From: Suillus spraguei
Lineage: Eukaryota > Basidiomycota > Agaricomycetes > Boletales > Suillaceae
Assembly: GCA_016800925.1 (NCBI GenBank)
Contig: JABCPU010000152.1
Location: 62,001 to 126,000, forward strand
Length of the DNA: 64,000 nt
Reading direction: 5' to 3'
Part shown: positions 35,580 through 45,762 of the stretch, one piece after another
Numbering within the stretch: the first letter of the stretch is position 1
Layout: each line of letters opens with the position of its first letter
Notes under the pieces: model-generated
What the model was told of the DNA's origin: nothing
Database searches by the model: none
What the model saw: the letters and a program-made list of their open reading frames with translations, nothing else
Made by a program: the position numbers and the translations under genes

Positions 35580-36982
35580 TCACCACCTTCTGTGAAATAA
35601 TCCGGCAGCGCCTGCTGAATCTGCTTCACCTTCTCGTGATAGACCGTCTTGCCGCAGACTTGCAATCGTGGTGCATATATGTTGCAGACCCCCACTTGTC
35701 AAACTCCTTGACAATGATCCCAATCTCCCGAGGACATTTGCAGAGCCGAGGGATAGCACGCTTTCTGACCTCGTCTTTTCCTTCCAAAAATCTGACCAGC
35801 TCTGTGTACATCCATGTTGGTGCCACGTCGCACCGCAGGACGGCGAGTGTTCGAACTGCGGAGGAACAGCACGCAACCTGTCCCATGCCTTAGAAAGGCG
35901 GTGATATCCTGATAAAAGTCTCAGTTGCTGCATCGGGCTGACCACCAGCCGCTGCGGCCCCTCGCTCGTTTCCTGAATGTCACCCTCCATGTATGTGTGA
36001 CCATTACCCACGCTGGGACAGACAAAGACCGACGTTTGCATGACTTCAAGATACGCCGCGCCTCGCAGATCCCTAAGGTTAAACTCATCCGCGATGGTCA
36101 TGGCCAGATATGAATAATGCAAAGAACCAGACATTAGCTTTTGAAGAAGTTGAATCATCGTGTCCATCAGACGTGAGTGCGAACACATCTGAGCGAGTCT
36201 GATCAGGCGAGCAATTTGACCTTCACTTTCCAAAAGAGCTGAAGAGCGGGTGCTTAAAGTTGGGAACATGCGTATTAGGGGGTTGTCGTTGAACAAGGGG
36301 GACATATTCCGTTCAAGGTACTCTTGAATTGCGTCCAATGCCCATGTTTCTGTCGACTTGAAAGTGTACTTGCTGGACACCTTCGCGATGTCTATTAGTC
36401 GGCTAAGATCGGCTTTTGGAGACCGAACTATTACTAGTTCCGAAGGCCTGTCGTGCGAGTATGAGAGGGGTACAGGCGCTTAGATAGCACTCACAGAGCA
36501 TAGAGTGCCCACAAGAAATTTCTGAACTCCTCCGCAGTATCTCCCTGCAGAACGATAGGATGGTCATCCGATGTCCCTTCATCTCTGAATTCACCTTGCG
36601 GGAGTGTAAACATTGGCCCGAAGAATGATTGATCCTTGGACAAGATTGTGCGATGGACCTACACACCACAAATCATTCAGCTCACATGCACTATCATGAT
36701 GAACCTTGCTTCAGATCATACTTTGAATAGTGTGTTCTGCACAAGAAGAACGCAGCTCCCGTCAGTCATGTAGTATGCATCGTCCCTAACGGGACCCTTC
36801 GATTCCTCCGAAACCATGACAGGAGATTCAAGTTGGCCCGACTCGGATGCTGTAATGTTAACGCCGCTAGCAGTATGGCGTGCTCGCTTTCGCAGTGGTG
36901 ATTGCGATTGGTCTCCTATCACTATATCTGGCTCTGGAGAGAATTCATGTAGCGGGATGAATGGTGTATTGGGGCTTTCCAT
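35580..36982 (-). CDS. BTB/POZ domain protein
   Basis: Member of the large agaricomycete family of BTB-domain proteins, possibly Cullin-3 adaptors. The start MESPNTPFIPLHEF (36982) precedes a basic patch (SPLRKRARHTA) and the BTB core: YYMTDGSCVLLVQNTLFKVHR, SFFGPMFTLPQGE, DHPIVLQGDTAEEFRNFLWALY (exon near 36660-36490), then after an intron SKYTFKSTETWALDAIQEYL. The remaining region is predicted helical with no named domain (PMQQLRLLSGYHRLSKAWDRL). Exons: about 36982-36720, 36660-36480, 36390-35580. No damage seen; partner proteins unknown. Confidence 0.78.
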
Positions 36983-37213
36983 GTGCGTTGCAGTCTGGAA
37001 GATAGAGTCTAACAAAAGGTCAGCAGCAATAATATTGTCCCGAGTTCAGAGCAGACCAATTGGATGAGTAAAACCACCGAGATTACTATTATAGATTATC
37101 GGTTGCAGTAAGAGTCAGATGGCGCGGCCCGCCCTAGGCTCTAGTATTAGTGGTAGCTAGAATGTTTTTCAATCACACTTCCCTCATACTTCCTTTCGTT
37201 CCCACTCCCAACT

Positions 37214-38591
37214 ATGCCGTTTGGTACCATCACTCTTAACGATGGAAATGAGGTATCTCACTAATTATGAAAGTTTGTATTACTGAGATATTATCCATAC
37301 TGTGTCCTAGTTCCCCATAATAGCCTTTGGGACGGGGTCCACCATGAAATTCAAGGATGTCACAGATTACGTGGGTCAAGCCATCGAGAATGGATTTTCC
37401 CATATCGACACCGCACAGTGTATGTCACTTCTAAGTTCTAATTGCAACGATTATTAGAATCTCATGTCTGTGGTATAAGTTTATCAGACAGAAACTTACG
37501 TGGGCCTGGCTATCAAGGAGAGCGGTCTTCCTCGCTCCAGTTTGTACATCACTACTAAGTACAGTTATGTTGGGTCACCGCGGCAGGCTATTCAACAAAG
37601 TTTGAACAAGGTCAGGGCTCATATACCATTTGCGAGTTGTTGTACGGACTTGATCATATGCTGGCACAGATTGGCCTTTCTTATGTTGATTTGTATCTTG
37701 TACACGAGCCAGGACTGTTTTCTGACTTTGAATCTGGGTGGCAAAAATTTGAGAAGATGAAGAAAGATGGATTAACAAGGTGTGCGATTTGCGACCCAAA
37801 CAGGATTCGTTGATCTTCACAGTTATCAGGAGTATCGGTGTCAGTAACTTTGTCCTAGAGGACCTTCAGAAACTCCTGAAGACTGCGGTTACAAAACCTG
37901 CTGTCAACCAAGTAAGTTTCTCTAGCCGAAGCTGACATCAAATACAACCAACAGACCTCGTCGTACAGATTCAATTCCACCCATATAATTATGCCTCACA
38001 CAAAGCTTTACTTGCATACTGCGCAAAGCAGGGTATCATTGTACAAGCGTATGGAAGTTTGAAGTGAGTCTTTAGACTGCTCCTAATAATTTGTTGCTCC
38101 AAGCCATGCTGATTTCTGCATGACCAGCTCTATTACACAGAACCCTGGAGGACCTGTCGATGCGGTAGTCAATGCCGCTGCTAGGCGTATAGGAGCAACT
38201 CCGAATCAGGTAATTTTCTCCTGGGTCAGAAGTAAAGGTGTAGCAATCGTCACGTATGTCCTTCCACTTTCGATGTAATTTTTGTGTCTCATGTCATTTC
38301 CATCACTGAAGGACGAGTCGGAGCAAGGAGCGCCTTCAAGAGTACCTCGCCGTTGAAGATCTTCGTATGTCTTAAATAGTGAAACATGACGTTAATCTAA
38401 TTTAAATGATGAAAGCCCCACTCACCGCTGAAGAAATCGCTGCCATCGATGCAGCCGGTGCTAAAGGCCCTCCCTCCCAGTTGGTTGTTGCGAGGCTTGC
38501 AATGCAATGTAAATTTGAAAGGTCTTCATCGTTGGTCATATGGCTGGCTATTGCAATTATATTTGGCTTTGCAACATTTTTCATGTTCTGA
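37214..38591 (+). CDS. Aldo-keto reductase with hydrophobic C-tail
   Basis: NADPH-dependent reductase of the AKR superfamily. Start MPFGTITLNDGNE; exon 2 gives FPIIAFGTGSTMKFKDV and SHIDTAQ (catalytic Asp), exon 3 FYQTETYVGLAIKESGLPRSSLYITTKYS (Tyr and Lys of the tetrad). Later exons encode VDLYLVHEPG (His), SIGVSNFVLEDLQKLL, AVNQIQFHPYN, QAYGSLN, and the TSRSKERLQEYLAVEDL cofactor-binding end. The last splice (intron ending GAAAG before 38410) yields PPLTAEEIAAIDAAG. Beyond it lies an unusual tail with a hydrophobic stretch (LVIWLAIAIIFGFATFFMF) at the extreme C-terminus, which suggests tail anchoring in a membrane. Substrate unknown. Confidence 0.85.
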
Positions 38592-39380
38592 AGTTGTATT
38601 GGGAAGTACGAGCCGGAGTTTGGAGTTATTCACGGACGTAGTGTTGTTTCTCGAGGTCTGTTCCCTATGAAATATATGATACCTGCTGAAAGAACCTGCA
38701 AGTTGTAATGTATTAAGAAGTTGTTGAGTATGCTTACTCACCCTTCACTAATACTGTGGTGAGCTGTGGAAGATATTTTGAACTAATCAGAGCATAATGG
38801 TAGCAGAAATGAGCAGTTGCCAGTCAGTGAAGTTAAAAGTGGATGGATGGAATCCGATGGATATGCAAGTACTGGTTTGATTCTCAACATTCTGTGCGTA
38901 GTGCGCATGCTGTAAGGGTTAGGGTTTGTTGTTCCTTTGGAACTTCTAACTTGAATCCTGAGCGATGAAAGGAGAGGAGGGGAGGTGAGGGTGAGGGAAT
39001 AAAAACGAGGACGAGAACGTACATCTAAAAGAGTCATTTCGTTCAAAGCGAGTTCAAAAGTAGTGTTGCCGCGAAGTGAACTGAAGCGGAATTGGACACA
39101 CTTCATTAGACTTTGATGCGAACGAAGTCAGTCGAAGTGCGCTTCGTTCCACTTTGCGAAGTCGGCAATAGGTGGGAAAACTTGCAGCAGCAATAGACCG
39201 ATCAAATGTAACACTAGCTACAGTATAATCTAAGACTAAGCTTTCTCATTTTCATTTGCAAGTAGCTGTGCCAGTGCAAGTTCATCAAGCTTGCCTAATG
39301 CCACAAGCTCGTCTATAGCATTCCTAGATGCAGGCCCTGAAACATTGTAATCCATTTCTTCTGCAACCAAAGCATCAGTA

Positions 39381-39572
39381 ACATTCGTTTCTGCTCGCCT
39401 GCACTCGTTCGGACCTGTCTGGACTTGCCTGCATTCGTCTGTGCTTGGCTGCACTCCCTACATTCGTTTCTGCTCGCCTGCCACACTCGTCCGGACCTGC
39501 CTGCATTCGTCTGCACTCCCTACATTCGTTTCTGCTTGCTTGCACTCGTTTGGACCTGCCTGCAGCAGGCAT
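39381..39572. repeat. Minisatellite, about 64-80 bp units
   Basis: Tandem units each start CATTCGTTTCTGCTCGCCTG (near 39382, 39462 and 39526) and include CACTCGT..GGACCTG and GCCTGCATTCGTCTG strings. The last unit is partial. Translated in any frame it gives only repetitive peptides, so it is not called coding. Confidence 0.75.
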
Positions 39573-39929
39573 GAAGGTGGTCAGTACTTTACTGCTCTAC
39601 TAGGGTGTGTAATTGTCGTTCAAGTTTCTTATGTGATACTGATGGTGCCACGGCCTTACAGTTGTTCTCTACCAGATGTGAAGAGTTGAGTATATATAGG
39701 TTATTTGGTTTGATCTCTTCTTAATTGTGCTTGCGTCGTGCTTTTTGAATATACAATGTCCTTTTTCTGCTTTATTTGTGACGTGAAAAGTAAACTAAGT
39801 CAGAAATAAGTAAGAATTCGGATGACAAGTGGCCTTTTTCCACTTATTTCAGCCTTTGCTTATTTCGCTTTGTTGTGTGTGAAAAGGTGACCATAAGTTG
39901 AATTAAGGAACCGGTTGTTTTCGTGACGT

Positions 39930-40110
39930 GAAATCCAGTTGGTCTTGCTTGTAAGAGAACTTGAGAATCTGTAATGCTAACTGGTGGTGAGAGATTAGCA
40001 CGCCGATCTGTGCATGTCTCTTTGCTGGATGAGAAGACTCGTTCGGAAGGAACAGATGAAGCCTGCGCGGGAAGGACATCCATTGCTACGCGGAAAAGCA
40101 GCGGGAATAT
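39930..40110 (-). mobile_element. hAT transposase C-terminal fragment
   Basis: The minus strand encodes VAMDVLPAQASSVPSERVFS followed by SSKETCTDRRANLSP, matching the C-terminal dimerisation domain of hAT-family transposases (conserved SSVPSERVFS core). The rest of the transposase is absent, so this is a relic. Terminal repeats could not be located. Confidence 0.7.
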
Positions 40111-40210
40111 AATAAATGCTGCGGGAAGTCAGCCACTATCCTGTCATCGCTTTCTCAAGGGGGACATTTGATACGTGGCTAGTACTAAGGTGCTCAACGT
40201 TGCCATCGCA

Positions 40211-40220
40211 CATATATAAT
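40211..40220 (+). promoter_or_regulatory. TATA box of aspartic protease gene
   Basis: CATATATAAT lies about 40 bp before the ATG at 40256, a plausible TATA element for the secreted protease gene. Confidence 0.45.
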
Positions 40221-40255
40221 AGGCCACTGAGTATGATATTACTTTCTAGTCCACC

Positions 40256-41704
40256 ATGTTCCCCGCCGCATTGTTAACACTTCTAGTTTTTTCAATCACT
40301 GAATCGCCTGTTAAAGCTGACAATTCCCCTATCTCCGTCCCCCTTACCAGGCTACACGTCTCCAATGGTACTAGCAACCTCTTGGAGCGCGATAGGGCTC
40401 GTGTGAAGGCCCTTGATTCCAGCATGCGCAGACAAGTTAACGTTCCTTTGATACGCGAATATACGGCCTACTTCCTAGCAGTTGACATTGGCAACCCCCC
40501 CACAACTTGTAAGTTCAATACTGGGAAAACATGCGGTTGCTAATGCATTATTGAAGACAACTTGGTTCTCGACAGCGGTAGCGCGAACACCTGGGTTCGT
40601 GCCTCAAAGTACGTGAAAACCGACACCAGCATGCCTACTGGCCAACCTGTAGCACTCACTTACGCTACTGGCTCCATCTCTGGTGTGACATACCAATGAT
40701 ATCATGAATTGAAAACACCTACGATTATCTATAGGAACTGAGTACCTCGACTACGTCACTGTCGGTCCTGGGCTCAGCGTCATCCTGCAGTCGATCGGTG
40801 TTGTTGATAAAATAGCAGGCTTCCATCATTTTGAAGGTGTCATTGGCATCGGGCCTGTAGCCTTAACAGTTGGCACCCTGCAAAATTCTCGGACAGAGCT
40901 GATCCCGACTGTCACTGACGAACTGGTTAGCCAAGGCGCCATTTCTGAAAACGTTGTTGGTATCTTTTTCCAGCCATATGTCAGTCCGCCGCTAGAACCC
41001 ACTGGACAAATCACCTTTGGTGGAACTGACCCTACCAAGTACAACGGTAACATTGCATACGCGTGAGCTACCTTGGCTCCTAGATTTATCCAAACTGATA
41101 GTGATTGTTTTGTTTCAGTCCTGCCGTCATCGGGCGTTCACGGAACTATTGGGGTGTCGGTTCGGGAATCATATACAACAACAGGGTGATCTTAAAATCC
41201 ACCACTGGTATCGTCGATTGTGGCACCGTCCTTATCAAGATTGCCACTGGTGTGTATCTATTGGAGTGCAGCGAGTAATAATTGTCTAATTAGCGTTCGA
41301 TAGAGGCCTATCAAAAGTACCTGTCCTTAACCGGCGCTGTATACGATAGTGCGACTCAACTTCTCACTATTTCTCAAGATAAATACGGTGACCTACGTGA
41401 CTTGAACTTTTATATTAACGGCGTACGTCAATTCTGTCAGCCCTCACCCATTGTTCACCATTTTCCACAGAAAACCTACGGTCTTACCCCTAACGCCCAA
41501 ATGTGGCCTCGTTCTCTCAACAGCAGGATTGGTGGTCAGGAGCGTTCCATATATCTGGTCATTGGCGACGATGGCCCGTACAATGGCCAAAATGACTTTT
41601 GTCTTGGCTACGCATTCATACAGCGCTTCTACGTTGCGTATGATTACACCAACTTCCGCGTCGGCTTTGCCACAACCCAGTTCACACACGCCACCACCAA
41701 CTAA
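40256..41704 (+). CDS. Secreted aspartic protease (pepsin A1, polyporopepsin-like)
   Basis: Extracellular pepsin-family endopeptidase. A signal peptide (MFPAALLTLLVFSITESPVKA) and a propeptide (to about residue 70) precede the mature region. The first catalytic motif is NLVLDSGSANTWV, after a 47-nt intron. The flap region GSISG follows. The second catalytic motif reads GIVDCGTVLI, where pepsins have Asp-Thr/Ser-Gly; here the middle residue is Cys (codon TGT near 41217). Six exons are readable, the last giving KTYGLTPNAQMWPRSLN and FCLGYAFIQRFYVAYDY. The acceptor at about 41295 needs a phase-0 donor GTGTAT to stay in frame. The Asp nucleophiles are both present, so activity is not excluded. 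One conserved Cys pair partner could not be checked. Confidence 0.8.
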
Positions 41705-42082
41705 TGTGGAATTTCCAAAGTAGACGGAGGACCATTTTGCAGACGCAAAGCAGCATACAGATCTGAAGGTTGTACGTACTCTTCTTAAATAGCAATGGTA
41801 TCACCGTTGCGGAGGCACATCCTCGACACAGCGAATGGGTTGGCAACTGCGTGAGCAACACGGTTTCAAGAAACCAGAGAATACCTGCGGAACGGGTTGT
41901 GGACGTTTTATCGAGGATGAAATCTGTAGTCCCAAGCCAACTCGTTTCAACTTGCACCTGTGCCATCATGTGAAGCGGAGCATTTGTCATGGGTACATCA
42001 GGAAAAACCTCCCACGTAAACTTGGGCAAATTAGATCGATTTAGCGCAATTTTGATGATTATGAAAATTAGCTCTAAAAATG

Positions 42083-42355
42083 CATCAGGAAATTCACACA
42101 TTCCTTGACGTGCCCTTATGCGGACTTATTTACACTTAACTGCCTTGGTGAAATTGAATCTACTTGTCCAAAATTTCAATGTGAATGAATTCAGAAAAAA
42201 AAAGTTGAGATATATTAATATACATGTTTTATTGTATTTCGCACTCAAAAAATATAAGATATGCCAGGTGAATGATGTGAGAGAGAGCAAACAAGTTTTG
42301 AGATAAGTGAGTTAAGCTGATTAAGCATGTTAAGGAATGTGTGAATTTCCTGATG
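42083..42355. mobile_element. MITE with 24-bp perfect terminal inverted repeats
   Basis: The left end CATCAGGAAATTCACACATT(CCTT) is the exact reverse complement of the right end, 24 of 24 bases; weaker complementarity continues inwards for about 20 more. TG dinucleotides flank both ends (42081-42082 and 42356-42357). It is 273 bp long, AT-rich and non-coding. Confidence 0.75.
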
Positions 42356-42466
42356 TGATAGCATAGTACAAGCGAATGATAATTATTGGCAACTAGTGCA
42401 GTGTCACAAAACTATATCGATCTAAGTATGTACGAGTCCACAACCCATTGTGCCTTCAGCACAGGA

Positions 42467-42497
42467 AGCAAAAGGAGTGCTTTGCACTCCTTTTGCT
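42467..42497. repeat. Hairpin 1 (14-bp perfect stem, 3-nt loop)
   Basis: AGCAAAAGGAGTGC is followed by TTT and its exact reverse complement. Outside the perfect stem the pairing continues with one mismatch. It is related in sequence to hairpin 2. Confidence 0.8.
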
Positions 42498-42542
42498 CCC
42501 TGGCCAAGGCTTCATCCCAATAATTCTCTTTTGCCCCAGGCA

Positions 42543-42585
42543 CAGAAAGCCAAAAAGAGTGCTTCACACTCTTTTTGGCTTTCTG
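42543..42585. repeat. Hairpin 2 (19-bp perfect stem, 5-nt loop)
   Basis: CAGAAAGCCAAAAAGAGTG is followed by CTTCA and its exact reverse complement. Each hairpin is followed by a near-identical GGCTTCATCC(C/T)AATAAT string, so the two are tandem copies of one element. Confidence 0.8.
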
Positions 42586-43267
42586 GCCTTGGCTTCATCC
42601 TAATAATCACTACTTCGTGCACCTTAACTTATTCATGATCATAGTGGATTTTAAAACAGACATGTTGTCACAACCCACAAACGAATTAACGCAAGGGCAG
42701 AGACTAGGACTCAAACTAAGGTTATCACAAGAAGAGAGAGGAGCAAGGACATCTTGGATTGCTACAGTTGTAGATACAAGAGGTTTGAACTAAAGAACTA
42801 CTACAGCGAAACTAGCTAACTATATACACATATTGAAACTGAGATGTAAACTGAGTTTGAAACTACTAGCCAATCATAAAATAGAAACGAGAATCATACG
42901 ATGTGATAGTTGTGACATTGTTATGACATCATATTCTAGAAGGTTCTAAGATCACGTGATACTATCTTATCTTATCTTATCCGATAGCATCATAAAAGAT
43001 CTCTTCATCTTCATCAGGAAGTTCGGTTATAGAAGCGGATATGGGGATTTCGATAGGATTTGAGTTTGTCTTAGCGCTGGGTTTAGACGCTTTAGGGAAA
43101 TCGAGAAAAGAGTAATGATTTGTATTTGGAATTCGTGACACATGTACATTTTGAGCAGCATTTCAAGAAAACTAAAACTAAAATCTACTGCACCATCTAA
43201 AAGTGCACTATACATCACATCACTTATGACTCGGTCCTCTATATAAAAGTACATCAATATACATCAA

Positions 43268-44250
43268 TCAATCCTCAACCTCCATATCATCTCTATCTCT
43301 AAGTCCTCTCAGCACTTCTGTATACACCACATTGGTCATCTTTGACCCCTCTTCATGCTCCAGAAAGATAGCATGCACTCTCTCTGGGTGAGTGCAGCGA
43401 GACAAAGCCACATACAGCTGTCCATGACTGAACACAGGAGTCTGCAAATCCAGCCTGACCCACTTCACACTTTGACCTTGAGCCTTGTTGATTGTCATAC
43501 ATCAGCAAAACCAAAATATGAGGTCCCCCTATCTCCAGTGCTGTGCAGCACTACACAGCACTGCACAGCATTGTACATAGGGGGACTTCCCTGTATAGTA
43601 CATAAGTGTTTTGCTGATGTAGTGAACGCAAGATGAACGGGGAATTGGCGATGCTTGGAAGGGATAGGGTTGTCTTCAGACGTGGCATCCAGTGTCATGT
43701 GGGGGATTAGGACAGTGTTCTGATCATCTTGATGAGCTTCATCAACTCCATCCCTAAGAATATGACACCTGAGGACATGTGTGGTCCAAGACAGGAGGAT
43801 CATCCTAGTTCCAATATAGAGGCCATTGGTGGGGTCCAAGTTGCGCAATGACATGAGAGGAACACCCACTTTGAGTTCCAATTTGTGCAAAGGGAACCCT
43901 GATGGTGTGAGAGTATGAAGGTACTCTGGTGGGATGTAGTTGTAGTCCTTCTCAGTGATTGAGTCTGCACTGGTGAAGACTGCTTTATCTCCAGGGACTA
44001 ATTCAAGAATATTGGCATTGATTTTGTCTACATCAGTGTTCTTTGCGGAGAGGACGGTATGTTCCAGGAAGAAGGAATCATTCACAGGAGGATGCCCAGG
44101 GAGCAGAATAGGAGAGTATAGGGCATTGATGAGAGAGCAAATATCATTGTCAGAGCAGCGCATATGAATTGGAAGGGTGACCGTTCCATCTGCATGTGTG
44201 CCCTTCCCAGCTCCAATCTCAAGAAGCTACTTTGCAAATTCATCAGAGGT
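43268..44250 (-). mobile_element. Helitron helicase C-terminal fragment
   Basis: The minus strand encodes the last part of a Helitron RepHel helicase: MRCSDNDICSLINALYSPIL, then DVDKINANILELVPGDKAVF, GTRMILL, PVHLAFT and [20 protein letters not shown] ending [20 protein letters not shown] (helicase motifs V and VI). The same family is seen in the large Helitron at 51.8-56.9 kb, with which it overlaps between 44250 and about 44070. A 120-bp MITE splits it (43500-43619), and an LTR retrotransposon starts exactly at its 5' limit (44251). Confidence 0.85.
43500..43619. mobile_element. MITE with TA target duplication, inside helicase
   Basis: The 120-bp insert begins CATCAGCAAAAC and ends with its reverse complement. 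TA flanks each side (43498-43499 and 43620-43621). Removing the insert and one TA rejoins the helicase codons PVHLAFT and MTINKAQ in frame, which proves an insertion. Internal GGTCCCCCTAT/ATAGGGGGAC and GTGCTGTGCAGCAC blocks add further pairing. The TA duplication and TIR type suggest mobilisation by a Tc1/mariner-like transposase. Confidence 0.88.
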
Positions 44251-44724
44251 TGTTACAGTTGTACGTGCCCCTATTCATTTTCCCGTTATCTTCTTACTTG
44301 TATATCATGTCACATGACTCTGACTCATATGCTCAATGCATCTGTACAACACATGCCTTCCTTATTAGGATACGCAGTTATGTTCTCACAGTTACCTGGT
44401 CTGTGCGCACATATTTGCCTATATAAGCACAGGGTACTTGTAGTAGATTCTTTACTTTAATCTTACTGGGTTTTACCTGGAATCTCCTTCGCTTAGGTCT
44501 CCAACCTAAGTCGTCTTGAATCGTCTCTAAGTCTAAGCACTCCTTAGCCTTAGTCTCTATTCTCGCAGAACCTCTTAGACTTGTCTTTGAGGCTGAACCC
44601 TTGATCGTACTCGGAACTCATTCCTTGTACTTTCACCTTGTCCTCTTCTGGACATTGTAGAACTTCCCAGCAGATCGGCTGTGTCTTTTCACTATCGCTG
44701 GTGACGCCATCCCAGTTTGTAACA
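44251..44724 (+). mobile_element. 5' LTR of Ty3/gypsy element A
   Basis: The 474-bp LTR starts TGTTACAG and ends TTTGTAACA (inverted TGTTAC/GTAACA ends). A TATATAA box lies at 44420-44426. Truncated or solo copies occur at 50393-51275 and, inverted, at 56917-57144. No partner 3' LTR with matching flanks (GAGGT before 44251) was found. Confidence 0.85.
44454..44464 (+). promoter_or_regulatory. Predicted mRNA start / self-primer segment
   Basis: ACTTTAATCTT begins 34 nt after the first T of the TATA box, where transcription would be expected to start. It is the exact reverse complement of the primer-binding site at 44726-44736. Confidence 0.6.
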
Positions 44725-44725
44725 A

Positions 44726-44736
44726 AAGATTAAAGT
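44726..44736 (+). other. Primer-binding site for self-priming
   Basis: AAGATTAAAGT lies one base after the LTR end. It pairs with the 11 nt at 44454-44464 over its full length, and the pairing stops on both sides. No tRNA-like PBS (such as TGG-initial) is seen. This is the arrangement described for Tf1 of fission yeast. Confidence 0.6.
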
Positions 44737-44922
44737 CTATCTGATCGTCGACTATCCAGTCTTCGACCCCGAACCCTGATTGCTTAGATAAGCAGATTAG
44801 CGTACGCGTACGCTAAACCGATTGTCAAGAGAAGCCCTCTGACAGAAGACAAGCCCTAACGGACAGCAAGACAGCGCGTGTAGGCACAGAGAAAGTATAA
44901 CTCACAAGATGAATCACCAAAT

Positions 44923-45762
44923 ATGACGACCAAAGAATTTGAATACAAAATCGGTCAGCCAACCAGTTTTGATGGAGATTGCGACAAATCTCGTGAATTT
45001 ATCCAGTCATGCAATCTATGCTTCGACATCAACGAAAAGCTTTACACCACCGACAAGCAGAAGATCATTTTCATAACATCCTTCATGACTGAAAAGAATG
45101 CTAGATCTTGGAAAGAGCAATTCCTTGACCATGCTCAATCAACCAACACCTCTGGACAAAAAGTTGGTTATGGGACAATGATGGATTTTATGAAAAGCTT
45201 CAAAGAAGCTTTCGACCCAGTGGATAGCAAAGGAACCGCACTCACGAAACTCAGGGACCTCAAACAAGGAAGTGGAGATCTTCACACCTACATCGCTGAT
45301 TTTGAGGCACTTGCAGCCAAGGCTCATATCACCGATAATGCAATGAAGATCCAATTCTTCCAAGATGGCCTGAATTGGGGCATCCTTACAAAGCTTTTCG
45401 CACTAGGAGATGTCTCAGAAGTATTCCGAGACGTTGTGCTGCAATGCGTTTCCATTGACAACTCCCATCATCGTCTTCAAGCCATGAGGACACGTCACGC
45501 TCCACAACAGAAGAAGAAGAATTATGGAAATGCACAGTACATTCCGAACCGTGATTCCAACGCAATGGTCGTGGATCGAATCTCCGATACGGAGAGATCC
45601 GAATGCATGAAGAAGGGACAATGCTTCAGATGCAAGAAGACAGGACATCGCATTCATAATTGTCCTGATAGAAAGAAGAAAACCCCGCTCCAACAAACCG
45701 AAGTCAAAGAAGAAGAAGAAGAAGACGAAGAAACTGTAAGGCGGATTGTTGAGGATTTTTGA
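44923..45762 (+). CDS. Gag of Ty3/gypsy element A
   Basis: Structural protein of the retrotransposon particle, 279 residues from ATG 44923. It has a capsid-like region (WKEQFLDHA, FKEAFDPVDSKGTALTKLRDL, LHTYIADFEAL) typical of Ty3/gypsy Gag, and one CCHC zinc knuckle near residue 232 (CFRCKKTGHRIHNC). It ends in a Glu-rich tail and EDF-stop. The stop is within the frameshift signal that joins it to pol. No internal stop was found, unlike element B. Confidence 0.88.
   Translation: MTTKEFEYKIGQPTSFDGDCDKSREFIQSCNLCFDINEKLYTTDKQKIIFITSFMTEKNARSWKEQFLDHAQSTNTSGQKVGYGTMMDFMKSFKEAFDPVDSKGTALTKLRDLKQGSGDLHTYIADFEALAAKAHITDNAMKIQFFQDGLNWGILTKLFALGDVSEVFRDVVLQCVSIDNSHHRLQAMRTRHAPQQKKKNYGNAQYIPNRDSNAMVVDRISDTERSECMKKGQCFRCKKTGHRIHNCPDRKKKTPLQQTEVKEEEEEDEETVRRIVEDF

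Larger units (their letters stand above)
38592..40255. other. Intergenic with minisatellite and transposon relic
   Basis: No intact gene recognised. The region contains a short hairpin-rich GAAGTG/CACTTC area near 39050-39165, the minisatellite at about 39381-39572, the hAT fragment at about 39930-40110, and the protease promoter. Confidence 0.45.
41705..43267. other. Intergenic, MITE and twin hairpins
   Basis: No gene recognised. It contains a MITE (42083-42355), two adjacent long hairpins (42467-42585), and the 3' flank of the Helitron helicase fragment. A 15-bp ladder of TATCT/ATCTT near 42960-42985 is simple sequence. Confidence 0.5.

Noticed and set aside
39236..39572. Minus-strand frames with repeated TNAGRS and ECRE peptides
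   Set aside because: They arise from the minisatellite; repeats read open in more than one frame.
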